64,000 nucleotides of DNA. It comes from JBKCUI01 sp052161625 (lineage in GTDB: Bacteria > Planctomycetota > Planctomycetia > Pirellulales > Pirellulaceae). Within the stretch, counting starts at the first letter, position 1. Each line of letters begins with the position of its first letter. The notes below the pieces were generated by a model, which was not told the origin of the DNA, searched no databases, and worked only from the letters and a program-made list of their open reading frames with translations. A program made the position numbers and the translations under genes. Shown one piece after another: positions 51,201 to 58,402 of this stretch. The stretch lies in NCBI GenBank assembly GCA_052161625.1, contig CP197412.1. The stretch is one strand, 5' to 3'.

Positions 51201-51903
51201 AGCGGAAATCCTATACCCGATCGGCGTTTCCTTGATCGTCGCGTCCATCTCCGGTTATTTGAGTCTGTTGGTCGCATATGGACTCGATGTCGGCGACTCG
51301 ATGCCCGTACTGCGCGCGGTGCTCGATACCCAGTTCTGGTTATCGACGCACGTGATCAGTGTATCGCTCGGCTATAGCGCCACGTTCTTTGCGGGGATTT
51401 TTGGGATCGTCATCGTGATTGCGAAATGTCTTGCGATGGTGGCGGGGGACAAGACGCAAGCGAATTGGGCGGTGAAGGTGCGGGATTCGATTCCGATCCT
51501 TTACCGGATTTGTTACGCCGTGGTTTGTTTTGGATTGTTCTTTAGCTTCGTCGGAACGGTTCTTGGTGGGCTTTGGGGCGATGATAGTTGGGGCCGATTC
51601 TGGGGCTGGGATCCGAAGGAAAACGGCGCGTTGATGATTGTCCTTTGGAATGCCCTTTTGCTGCACGCGCGCTGGGACAAGTTGGTCGGGGCGCTCGGAT
51701 TCGCGAACCTTGCTATCTTCGGAAACGTCGTGACCGCTTGGTCGATGTTCGGCACCAACCAGTTGGGGATCGGGCTCCATGCCTATGGGGCCTTCGAAGG
51801 GGACTTGATGAGGAACCTAGTGATTTGGTGTGCCGTGCAAGTTCTCTTTATCGGATTGGGAGTCGTCCTTTACGCTTTGGCACCGCGCAGAGAGCCGGCT
51901 TGA
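48244..51903 (+). CDS. Cytochrome c biogenesis fusion CcsB-CcsA (ResB-ResC type)
   Basis: A 1219-residue membrane protein that combines both parts of System II cytochrome c synthetase, which moves haem outward and ligates it to CxxCH motifs. The N-terminal ResB/CcsB part has about four helices (LKIAVAMFGLGTLMLLIGTL, then GFAMVGVVIVGAHLGDG) and a large periplasmic region with a conserved FYQSSYI-type end (GETFYQSSYISQNDSPYG). The C-terminal CcsA part begins near residue 900 (LMVGILALVSYAVMP) and has the WWD motif region WGDDSWGRFWGWDPKENGAL. The middle (about 610-880) is a further periplasmic stretch. It fits the many c-type haem proteins of planctomycetes. Confidence 0.9.
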   Translation: MATITNEKFAQSRTATGAVDIHSLFWKGMKALGSLKIAVAMFGLGTLMLLIGTLAQDQETIVDVKRNYFNSWIAYVSFDVFVPQTVFPHEKPVPGMFAMPGGATIGLVLLINLFAAKLTRFSMHAKGKRFIAGLIVTLLGFAMVGVVIVGAHLGDGLQGEPPFSYDSIWLGTKVSAHLLTLLSLAWLILWTPKTKVMFGTAITAVTVCSLVSLFLVFTFDAFRIPDPGLRIVWQLAKSLGVGVVLLVGLILLFGHRGGNVLVHLGVGLLMVGQFVFGDAQTEERVSLAEGQRTSAAVEVDVVELVVIDRSPDDTDRVVAFDHRMLSSAAATGKPLTADGLPFEIRVDRWMENSMIRRRSGKPAEDSVEAKMKGLVESWDLIEEPKVGGTSDRSNVASAYVTLLAKENGTEIGRYAVSQWFSDDQIAMRPSYDSVEVASKKYDIGMIFRRNYKDYSITLKDIVLEEYTNSAIPKDYSSYITIRDKDGNVLQDGRVWMNSPMRFRGETFYQSSYISQNDSPYGVEQTVLQVVTNAGWLIPYVSCVLVGLGMFVHFGGTFARFAMRYERGAVTPESVVPKRPKGSMRQGILAGSVALLMAIFFVSLAMRKPIDRQEIDYQSIGALPVHYGGRIKPLASAGAEVLEILSNKPYALVRLENGDEKSKGDTYDPKEKRVPAEQWLFAVMMNEDWVRTNPLIRIDATSVTTDLNLTRVKSNRYSYNEIVDGLQAIWPRIQKIIQSRQEGTKLPFEDEKLLEVLNKISFVDSLIDSYRWIAPPSLTTGDGAKIQDELNRMAPGVERLRANNNPAILPSLKTEVVEEGQPAPPKRWDTFGVAFFDAVPGMLAKDDNPGIAAVLKFFEIIGAYTENKKDASKINRLVGEFREAAIKAYGADTLRINKVEYEYQYESMNAFGNAQVVYLMVGILALVSYAVMPASLRTIALWMCIATLVLHTYGIAARIYISERPPVVSLYSAAVFIGWGMVLFCIAAEILYPIGVSLIVASISGYLSLLVAYGLDVGDSMPVLRAVLDTQFWLSTHVISVSLGYSATFFAGIFGIVIVIAKCLAMVAGDKTQANWAVKVRDSIPILYRICYAVVCFGLFFSFVGTVLGGLWGDDSWGRFWGWDPKENGALMIVLWNALLLHARWDKLVGALGFANLAIFGNVVTAWSMFGTNQLGIGLHAYGAFEGDLMRNLVIWCAVQVLFIGLGVVLYALAPRREPA

Positions 51904-52622
51904 CGCGGAGGGTAAAGAGGGATCGAGGCTTGCTGAGAATCCTCAACACCTCGATCGCTGGGGGATGAGGAAGGAGAATCCTCGCGCCGAAGTTCGTTCA
52001 GGATTCGTTCTTTGTACTCGGCTCCCGCCTCGATGTTGTAATCGTCTTCGATGCGGACGATGAGTTGGTTTTCGAAGTGAAAGTTTAGGCAGACGCGGAC
52101 TGGGGGGCAGAGGACCCCCGCAATTTTCACCAACTCATTCCATCGGGCAGACACAATGCCATCTCCCTGGAGATAGACAGGGGAGATTCCCTGCACCCGC
52201 TCGAAGATCCCGAAAAAGGCATCGAGCCAGCCTTGGTGTCCCTCGAGGCCATGCCAAGTCCCGTTGAAGGGAAACGTTTCTTTGCTCCCCTCGCAAACGA
52301 AGACCACATCCTTGGAAAGAAAGGGGCCCAGGTGCTGCATCATATTCACACCGTGCTCGTCAAATGTTTGCATCCAACGTTTGGCAACCGCGAGATTGGA
52401 AAAGCAAAGCTGTTCTAGCGTCACGGGGCGAGATGGTGACGAGAGGGCTTCGGCGATATCGCAAGCCAATTGGTAGCGGATTCGGCCGCCCATTTCGGCT
52501 TTTCGAATGACGCGTTCGGAGTAGCCGGCTAAATTCGCAAGCTCCCGTTGGGTCAGGCCTCGCTCGAGCCTCGCGGCTCGAAACAACTCTGGGTTCAGTT
52601 GGATGGTGGGTTGTTGGCTCAT
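51870..52622 (-). CDS. XRE-type HTH regulator fused to NTF2/SnoaL-like domain (paralogue 2)
   Basis: A 250-residue paralogue of the gene at 36096-36740. The HTH reads LERGLTQRELANLAGYSERV and then IRKAEMGG, compared with GMTQLELATRSGYSERAIRKAE in the other copy. The ligand-domain blocks are MMQHLGPFLSKDVVFVCEG, FNGTWHGLEGHQGWLDAFFG and LNFHFENQLIVRIEDDYN. A Ser/Pro-rich tail of about 35 residues is extra. Its 3' end overlaps the ccsBA end by 34 bases in convergent orientation, so the tail shares DNA with ccsBA. Likely a ligand-responsive regulator; the target is unknown. Confidence 0.8.
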   Translation of the reverse strand: MSQQPTIQLNPELFRAARLERGLTQRELANLAGYSERVIRKAEMGGRIRYQLACDIAEALSSPSRPVTLEQLCFSNLAVAKRWMQTFDEHGVNMMQHLGPFLSKDVVFVCEGSKETFPFNGTWHGLEGHQGWLDAFFGIFERVQGISPVYLQGDGIVSARWNELVKIAGVLCPPVRVCLNFHFENQLIVRIEDDYNIEAGAEYKERILNELRREDSPSSSPSDRGVEDSQQASIPLYPPRQAGSLRGAKA

Positions 52623-52866
52623 TGGAGAGAATCCGACGGGCTGCGGGTAACAGGGCGGGAGCTAGCAAAACAGCACGTGGAGTGTTCCTGTTTGGTGCCG
52701 GTCTGCAAGGTTGTGCGACTTGCTACGACTCCATACGATCGAACGATCAACGCGTTCTATTCTGCTATCTATTACATGCGAAATTGAGCTACGAAACCGC
52801 TCATTCCCTTGATAGAAATTGGGAAAAAATTGGATTGTGTGGAGCGGTGAATACGCAACGATGAAA
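52623..52866. other. Intergenic region between XRE-NTF2 gene and EF-G terminator
   Basis: This should hold the minus-strand promoter of the XRE-NTF2 gene. The part near 52735-52860 is AT-richer. I see no tRNA, small gene or clear operator; some TATTCTGC/ATCTATT-like AT patches could be promoter elements. Confidence 0.4.
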
Positions 52867-52900
52867 TGAAAAACGCTCCCGATTTCGCGGGAGCGTTTTC
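52867..52900 (-). terminator. Rho-independent terminator of EF-G gene
   Basis: AAAACGCTCCCG (52870-52881) and CGGGAGCGTTTT (52888-52899) form a perfect 12-bp stem with a 6-base loop. On the minus strand a TTTTT run follows. It lies 31 bases after the EF-G stop. Confidence 0.92.
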
Positions 52901-52930
52901 AGTGTATGGAAACGTTATTACAACGTTCTA

Positions 52931-55018
52931 TTAAGCACGAGCAGCGAGCTGCTTCTTGCGTTCGGAGATGATGTCGTCTTGCAAGCTGCGTGGAACCGCA
53001 GCGTACTTGGCCAATTCCATGGAGAAGGTTCCTTGACCCTTGGTCATGCTTCGAAGGTCGGTCGCATAACCGAAGGTATTTGCCAAAGGAACTTCAGCGG
53101 TAATGTAGGAGACCCGGTCTCGTGTATCGGTTTGGGTAACCAATCCACGTCGCGAGATGATGTCACCCACCACGGAACCTTGATCCAGTTCTGGGCATTC
53201 GACGTCGCATCGCATGATGGGTTCGAGAAGGACGGGCTGGGAAGCTCGCATGGTTTCTCGGAAGCAATCGCAAGCGGCGATGTAAAACGCGCGTTCGCTC
53301 GAGTCCACGTCGTGGTAGCTACCGTCGTTGAGGTCGATCTTGACGCCCACAACGGGGAAGTCGGCGAGCGGCCCTTTGTACATCGAATCGCGGAATCCCT
53401 TTTCGACGGGGGGAATGAACTGCTTCGGAATCCGACCACCGGTAACGTGATCTTCAAATACGAACGTCGTTTCCCCTTCTGGATCGATCGGAGTCAGCGA
53501 GCCCACAATGTGAGCGAACTGACCGGAACCACCCGTCTGCTTCTTGTGCTTGTAGTTGAAGTCCTGTTTGATGCCGGGAGATTCGCGATAGCTAACCTTC
53601 GGTGCACCTACTTGTACTTCGACTTTGTACTCGCGACGCATGCGTTCGACGTAAATGTCAAGGTGCAATTCACCCATCCCGCAGATGATCGTTTCGCTGG
53701 TTTCTTCGTCGTTGTAGACTTGGAACGTCGGATCTTCTTTGCGGAACCGGTTCAGGGCCTTGCTCATCTTGTCCGCATCGGCGCGACTAGCGGGAGTCAC
53801 GGCGACTTTGATCACAGGCTCGGGAACGTACATACTTTCCAAAGTGCAGTAATCGCGGTCGTTCGAGTAGGTTTCCCCGCTCGCGCAATCGATACCCATG
53901 ATGGCGACGATATCGCCGGCTTCCGCCGAGTCGACTTCTTCTCGTTTGTCAGCGTGCATCCGAACGATACGGCTAAATCGCTCTTTCTTGCTTGTACGTT
54001 GGTTGACGTACATTTCACCCTTTGAAATTTTTCCTTGGTAGATACGCATAAACGTGAGCTGACCGAATGGATCTTCCACGATCTTGAACGCCATACCGAC
54101 GAACGGGAGGGCGGGATCGGGCTTCAAGTCCAACTTGATCGTCTCGTCGCCAACCTTGCGAGCCTTGATGTCGCGCTCGGTCGGGTTGGGCAAGTAACGA
54201 AGAACGGCGTCGAGGAGCAGTTGAACCCCTTTGTTCTTGTAGGCACTGCCGCAGAAGACGGGGGTGATGCGTTGTTGTTGGGTTGCTTCTTTGCAGACCT
54301 TGTAAACGAGCTCGCTGGGGACTTCTTCTTCGCTGAGGAGAAGCTCCATCATTTCGTCGCTGTACATCGAAAGGGATTCCAGCATCTTTTGACGCATTTC
54401 CGCAGCCTTGTCCTGGAACGCGGCGGGAATCTCTTCTTCCCGGACCGTTTCACCGTCTTTGCCGTCGAAGTAATAAGCCTTCATGCCGACCAAGTCGATA
54501 ACGCCGTCGAAGGTCTCACCGGCACCCATCGGGATTTGCATCATGATGGCGTCCGCGTTCAGTTTGTCGCGAACCATTTGGGCAACGCGATACGCATCGG
54601 CCCCGGTTCGGTCCATCTTATTGATGAATGCCAAACGGGGGACGCCGTAACGTCGCATCTGGCGATCCACGGTGAGGGACTGGCTTTGCACACCACCCAC
54701 CGAGCAGAGAACCAAGACCGCACCATCGAGCACGCGAAGGGAACGCTCGACTTCGATGGTGAAGTCCACGTGGCCCGGGGTGTCGATCAAATTGATAACG
54801 TGCTCTTTCCACTGAAGCTGGGTCGCGGCGCTGGTGATCGTAATCCCACGCTCTTTTTCCAGTTCCATGAAGTCCATCGTCGCGCCGTCACCATCACCCT
54901 TGACCTCTTCGATCTTGTGAATCCGACCGGCGTAGAAAAGAATTCGCTCGCTGAGGGTGGTCTTACCGGAGTCGATGTGGGCACTGATACCAATGTTACG
55001 TAGTTTTGCTAGATCCAT
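52931..55018 (-). CDS. fusA: Elongation factor G, mitochondrial-type (spdEFG1-like)
   Basis: A 695-residue translational GTPase that drives translocation. G motifs are AHIDSGKTTLSER, DTPGHVDFTIEVERSLRV and NKMDRTGADA. The N-terminal pattern RIHKIEEVKGDGDGATMDFM matches mitochondrial EF-G1 (RIAKMHEVKG..) better than canonical bacterial EF-G, so I assign it to the spdEFG1 group known from planctomycetes, spirochaetes and some deltaproteobacteria; a partner spdEFG2 for ribosome recycling would be expected elsewhere. Domain 4 is intact (YKHKKQTGGSGQFAHI), as is domain 5 (VTQTDTRDRVSYITAEVPLA). The gene is not in a str operon (no rpsL or rpsG beside it). An attenuator-like structure lies upstream. 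Confidence 0.95.
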   Translation of the reverse strand: MDLAKLRNIGISAHIDSGKTTLSERILFYAGRIHKIEEVKGDGDGATMDFMELEKERGITITSAATQLQWKEHVINLIDTPGHVDFTIEVERSLRVLDGAVLVLCSVGGVQSQSLTVDRQMRRYGVPRLAFINKMDRTGADAYRVAQMVRDKLNADAIMMQIPMGAGETFDGVIDLVGMKAYYFDGKDGETVREEEIPAAFQDKAAEMRQKMLESLSMYSDEMMELLLSEEEVPSELVYKVCKEATQQQRITPVFCGSAYKNKGVQLLLDAVLRYLPNPTERDIKARKVGDETIKLDLKPDPALPFVGMAFKIVEDPFGQLTFMRIYQGKISKGEMYVNQRTSKKERFSRIVRMHADKREEVDSAEAGDIVAIMGIDCASGETYSNDRDYCTLESMYVPEPVIKVAVTPASRADADKMSKALNRFRKEDPTFQVYNDEETSETIICGMGELHLDIYVERMRREYKVEVQVGAPKVSYRESPGIKQDFNYKHKKQTGGSGQFAHIVGSLTPIDPEGETTFVFEDHVTGGRIPKQFIPPVEKGFRDSMYKGPLADFPVVGVKIDLNDGSYHDVDSSERAFYIAACDCFRETMRASQPVLLEPIMRCDVECPELDQGSVVGDIISRRGLVTQTDTRDRVSYITAEVPLANTFGYATDLRSMTKGQGTFSMELAKYAAVPRSLQDDIISERKKQLAARA

Positions 55019-55336
55019 ACTTCACTCAGCGTTGTGCGCTCTCCGCTTCCAAGAGCACAGCAAAGGAACAAAAAACAGCCCGCCTCGGCTGTTCTGCCTC
55101 CAAAGGGGAGGGGTGAGGCGGCACTTTTCACCAAAATCTTAGGAAAAGTGTACAAAAATGCGGGCTTCGCGGAAGGGCAAAACGAGGATGGATCCTCCCC
55201 GCAGCATGCAAGACAATCCGTATTGCCCAATGGTTCTCGCGGGAATTCCAAGGACGGGATGAACGCCCTGACGCGAAGGAAGGGGGCAATGTGAGGTGCT
55301 GTGCCGTTCTTAAGGTGAGATAATCGAACGCTGTGG
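55019..55336 (-). other. Leader region upstream of EF-G
   Basis: No protein gene. On the minus strand it contains a stem CACTTTTC/GAAAAGTG (about 55123-55151), a 5-bp stem CCTCC/GGAGG, and an intrinsic terminator at 55093-55068, 50 bases before the EF-G ATG. It also has to end the upstream DUF1501 transcript (stop at 55337). Confidence 0.6.
55068..55122 (-). promoter_or_regulatory. Terminator/attenuator-like structure before EF-G
   Basis: On the minus strand AACAGCC (55093-55087) pairs with GGCTGTT (55080-55074), followed by TTTT. An upstream CCGCCTC (within 55122-55115) can instead pair with GAGGCGG (55086-55080) that spans the terminator loop and 3' arm, giving a mutually exclusive fold. 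It could be a simple terminator for the DUF1501 gene or an attenuator for EF-G. Confidence 0.5.
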
Positions 55337-56770
55337 TTAAGTCAAGATATCACGCACGACGCGTCCGTAGACGTCGGTCAATCGGAAGTCGCGGCCGGCA
55401 TGTCGGAAAGTAAGACGTTCATGATCGATCCCGAGAACGTGGAGCAGGGTGGCATGAAGGTCGTGCATGTGGACTTTGTTCTGGATCGCCAACTGTCCGA
55501 ACTCATCGGTTTCGCCATACGCAAATCCGGGCTTGGTCCCCGCCCCCGCCAACCACATGGTGAATCCACCCGGGTTGTGATCGCGGCCTGTTCCATTTTT
55601 TTGAGCGTAGGGGGCTCGACCGAATTCGCTTCCCCACCAAACCAACGTGTCTTCGAGCAGCCCGCGCCGTTCCAGATCCTCGAGCAAGCCAGCGATCGGA
55701 CGATCGACGGCTCGAGCGTGGTCCAAGTGTTTGGGCATGTTGCTGTGTTGATCCCAAGCTGGATTGGCGGTGTTGTCCCCGTAGTTGACTTGGATAAATC
55801 GGACCCCGGATTCGCATAGACGGCGAGCGAGCAAGCATTTCTTGCCAAAGGGCGCTGTCGCCGGATCGTCCATTCCGTAGAGTCGATGGGTCTCCTCGGT
55901 TTCCTTTTCCAGGTCCAAAATCTCGGGGGCGATCGACTGCATTTGCCAAGCGAGTTCGTAGGAGTGGATCAGGGCGTCAAGCTCGCTTTCAGATGGATTG
56001 TGTCTCTGACGCTGGAGTTGATTGAGCTGTTGCAACCGATCCAGGTCGGCGCGTTGAAGCTGCGTGCTCGAGCGGGCAGGGCTCTTCAAGTGTTCGATTT
56101 CTAATTCGTCCCGTCCCGCTTTCCCAATCGCGGTGCCTTGATGGCGAGCCGGCAAAAAAGCGCTTCCGTAGTTTCGCGGACCACCATTTCCAATCGACGG
56201 GGAAATGGAAACGAAGCCGGGAAGATTTTCGTTTTCACTGCCGATGGCGTAGTCGATCCAGGAACCCATGGAGGGGCGAATGAAATTCAACGCGCCGCAG
56301 TGAAGGAAGAGGGTCGCAGGTCCATGGGCCACCCCCTCGGTATTCATGCTGTGGATAAATGTCATCTTGTCGACGTGTTCCGACATGCCCGGGAAAAGAT
56401 CGGAGGTCCAGCGTCCCGACTCCCCTCGCTGACGAAACGGCCAAAGGGACTTCATGATCCTTTGCTTCGAACCGAGCGTCCCCGAATTCGCGAACTCGCG
56501 TGGATCGTCGAAGCCGATCAGTTCCCCGTCCCGCTTGTCAAGCAATGGCTTGTAATCGAACGAATCGACTTGGCTAACTCCTCCCTGCATGAATAGGAAG
56601 ATCACCCGTTTCGCTTTGGCGGGATGATGCAATCCCGATCCACCCGTCCCAAAAAGGGGCTGCGAACCGGCTTGAGCCCGATTCCACTCTGCCAGCAAAG
56701 AAGCCATCGCGCAGGCGCCGAATCCACACGCGGACTGCTGCAGTAACGTTCGGCGGGACAACATGAGCAT
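55337..56770 (-). CDS. DUF1501 domain protein, TAT-exported
   Basis: A 477-residue protein with a twin-arginine signal (SRRTLLQQSACGFGACAMAS). The DUF1501 domain starts at AKRVIFLFMQGGVSQVDSFD and carries the alkaline-phosphatase/sulfatase-like superfamily look (VWWGSEFGRAP, RDHNPGGFTMWLAGAG, HMHDLHATLLHVLGID). Catalytic function is not established; in planctomycetes these genes usually follow DUF1549/DUF1553 cytochrome genes, but this one stands alone. Two ATGs (56770, 56764) are possible. The mRNA leader is C-rich, opposite a G4-type run on the plus strand. Confidence 0.88.
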   Translation of the reverse strand: MLMLSRRTLLQQSACGFGACAMASLLAEWNRAQAGSQPLFGTGGSGLHHPAKAKRVIFLFMQGGVSQVDSFDYKPLLDKRDGELIGFDDPREFANSGTLGSKQRIMKSLWPFRQRGESGRWTSDLFPGMSEHVDKMTFIHSMNTEGVAHGPATLFLHCGALNFIRPSMGSWIDYAIGSENENLPGFVSISPSIGNGGPRNYGSAFLPARHQGTAIGKAGRDELEIEHLKSPARSSTQLQRADLDRLQQLNQLQRQRHNPSESELDALIHSYELAWQMQSIAPEILDLEKETEETHRLYGMDDPATAPFGKKCLLARRLCESGVRFIQVNYGDNTANPAWDQHSNMPKHLDHARAVDRPIAGLLEDLERRGLLEDTLVWWGSEFGRAPYAQKNGTGRDHNPGGFTMWLAGAGTKPGFAYGETDEFGQLAIQNKVHMHDLHATLLHVLGIDHERLTFRHAGRDFRLTDVYGRVVRDILT

Positions 56771-56774
56771 GCCA

Positions 56775-56801
56775 GGGGGAGAGCAGGGGAGGGGAGGGGG
56801 G
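56775..56801 (+). other. G-quadruplex-type motif upstream of DUF1501 start
   Basis: Four runs of four or more G (56775-56779, 56786-56789, 56791-56794, 56796-56801) lie on the plus strand, five bases upstream of the minus-strand ATG at 56770. They are on the template strand for the DUF1501 gene. Confidence 0.7.
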
Positions 56802-56820
56802 CCAAGTGCACGGGAATCCT

Positions 56821-56826
56821 AGTATA
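56821..56826 (-). promoter_or_regulatory. Candidate -10 box (TATACT) for DUF1501 gene
   Basis: TATACT on the minus strand about 51 bases before the ATG. No -35 hexamer at standard spacing, so this is tentative. Confidence 0.35.
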
Positions 56827-56933
56827 CTCGATCGAATCCCCCAGCATCCAGTTGGTACAGAATCCCGTTGGTTCTGCACGAGAGCGAAGCGGGCGAAGAA
56901 GACGATCCGCCCGTCAAATTGCCCAGCGGCCCA

Positions 56934-58376
56934 TCACGCCGAGGAGCGGCGGGATTGGTACCAATAGAGGGGCAATCCGAGGAGGATCAAGACGCATCCG
57001 ATCACTGCCTCTTGTGGATTTCCCATAAAAATGCTGCCGATGAACCAGGAATAGGCGACGAGATAGACGATGGGAACCCACGGATATCCAGGGGTCCGAA
57101 AGGGGCGTGGATGGTCGGGTTGGGTGCGTCTCAGGACCAACACGGCAGCGACGGCTAAGGCGTAGAAGATACTCGCAGCGAACACGATGCAATTCGTTAG
57201 CAAATCGAAGATGCTGTAGTCGCGAAAGGTCTCGCTAAAGCGAATCGAGAGGGCTGAAATCACGATCAAAACGGCAGCCATGATGGCTTGCGCAACAATG
57301 GCTAGCACCGGAGTGCGAAACCTTGCGTGCAGCCGTCCGAATCGATCGCTCAACATGCCATCGCGTCCCATGGCGTAGGTGACTCTAGGAGATGTGAGCA
57401 AATTGCTGTTGATGGTGCCGAGGGTGCTGATCACGATTCCCAGCGACATCAATTGGCCTCCCAAGGGGCCGAAAAGTTTGGCGACAACGATCTCCGCGAC
57501 ATGCTCCCGATTTTCCGGCTGAGCCATGACTTCGATTGGAACCACCGCATGGTAAGCGGCAACCGCCGATATGTAGAGGAGCCCGAGCAATCCGATTCCG
57601 CCGATGAGTGCTCGCGGGATATTTCTCCCTGGATCTCGGACTTCTTCCGCCACCGGCACCACTCCCTCCCATCCATTGAAGGCCCACATGACGGCGAGCA
57701 AGACCGCGGCGGCTTGGGCTGCAAACCCTTCGCGCTGCGGGGTTACTTTTTGCGAATAGTTCGAGAGTTGCGCAACATCGAAACCAAAGATTTCGAACAA
57801 CCAAGGGGAGAGGGCGATGGCGAGCACCATTCCACATTTGACGATGGTTGTGATGGCCTGTGTCCATCCTCCCCAGAGGACTCCGACGATATTGACGACG
57901 GTCAACGAGCCAACGATCGCGATCGCAGCGACGACAGACGTGAAAATATCCACATTCCAGCCGCCGCAATGCGCGATGGATGCCACGCAGACAACGGCCA
58001 GAGCGCCAGTGGATGCAGGGCGAGCGAAGAGAAACTCCTGCCACCCAAACAAAAATGCGACCCACCGCCCGTAGGCCTGTTTGAGATAGACATAAATGCC
58101 GCCTGCTTGGGGATGCATGGACGAGAGTTCGGCCAAGCAGAATCCGCCGAGAATACAGAGGGCTGCGCCGATGAGCCAGATGGAGATGATGAGCGGAAAG
58201 GAGCCAGCGTCGGCTGCGATCCTACCCGGTTTGACAAAGATCCCTGAACCGATTGTGTTACCGATCACCACCGCGATCGCCATCCAGAGCCCGAGATCCC
58301 TTCGAAGTGTGGCTCCGGCCAGCGGGGCAGGGGAGGGGAGGGGAGGGTGAGGCGATCGCGACGGTTCATGTTCCAT
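56934..58376 (-). CDS. APC-family amino-acid permease
   Basis: A 480-residue membrane transporter with 12 hydrophobic segments. After a Pro/Ser-rich N-terminus come the APC signature WMAIAVVIGNTIGSGIFVKP (TM1 with the GSG(I/T)F substrate loop), LGGFCLAELSSMHPQAGGIY and, in TM6, VMWAFNGWEGVVPVAEEVRDP. This is the amino-acid transporter fold; the substrate cannot be assigned. ATG 58376 is preferred over an in-frame start at 58442. The 5' coding DNA for the Pro-rich segment carries a G4-type run on the opposite strand. It is 163 bases downstream of nothing coding on this strand except the FAD/Fe-S gene ending at 58403, 26 bases upstream. Confidence 0.85.
   Translation of the reverse strand: MEHEPSRSPHPPLPSPAPLAGATLRRDLGLWMAIAVVIGNTIGSGIFVKPGRIAADAGSFPLIISIWLIGAALCILGGFCLAELSSMHPQAGGIYVYLKQAYGRWVAFLFGWQEFLFARPASTGALAVVCVASIAHCGGWNVDIFTSVVAAIAIVGSLTVVNIVGVLWGGWTQAITTIVKCGMVLAIALSPWLFEIFGFDVAQLSNYSQKVTPQREGFAAQAAAVLLAVMWAFNGWEGVVPVAEEVRDPGRNIPRALIGGIGLLGLLYISAVAAYHAVVPIEVMAQPENREHVAEIVVAKLFGPLGGQLMSLGIVISTLGTINSNLLTSPRVTYAMGRDGMLSDRFGRLHARFRTPVLAIVAQAIMAAVLIVISALSIRFSETFRDYSIFDLLTNCIVFAASIFYALAVAAVLVLRRTQPDHPRPFRTPGYPWVPIVYLVAYSWFIGSIFMGNPQEAVIGCVLILLGLPLYWYQSRRSSA
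58324..58347 (+). other. G-quadruplex-type motif at the 5' end of the permease gene
   Basis: Five G-runs (58324-58327, 58330-58333, 58335-58338, 58340-58343, 58345-58347) on the plus strand, opposite the Pro/Ser codons at residues about 10-18 of the permease. Confidence 0.7.
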
Positions 58377-58402
58377 GGTGCAGCATTTTGTTCGTACGAA
58401 GG

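Noticed and set aside
52979..55003. Long plus-strand frames opposite EF-G
   Set aside because: Antisense shadows of a highly conserved, codon-biased gene; no start signals or known motifs.
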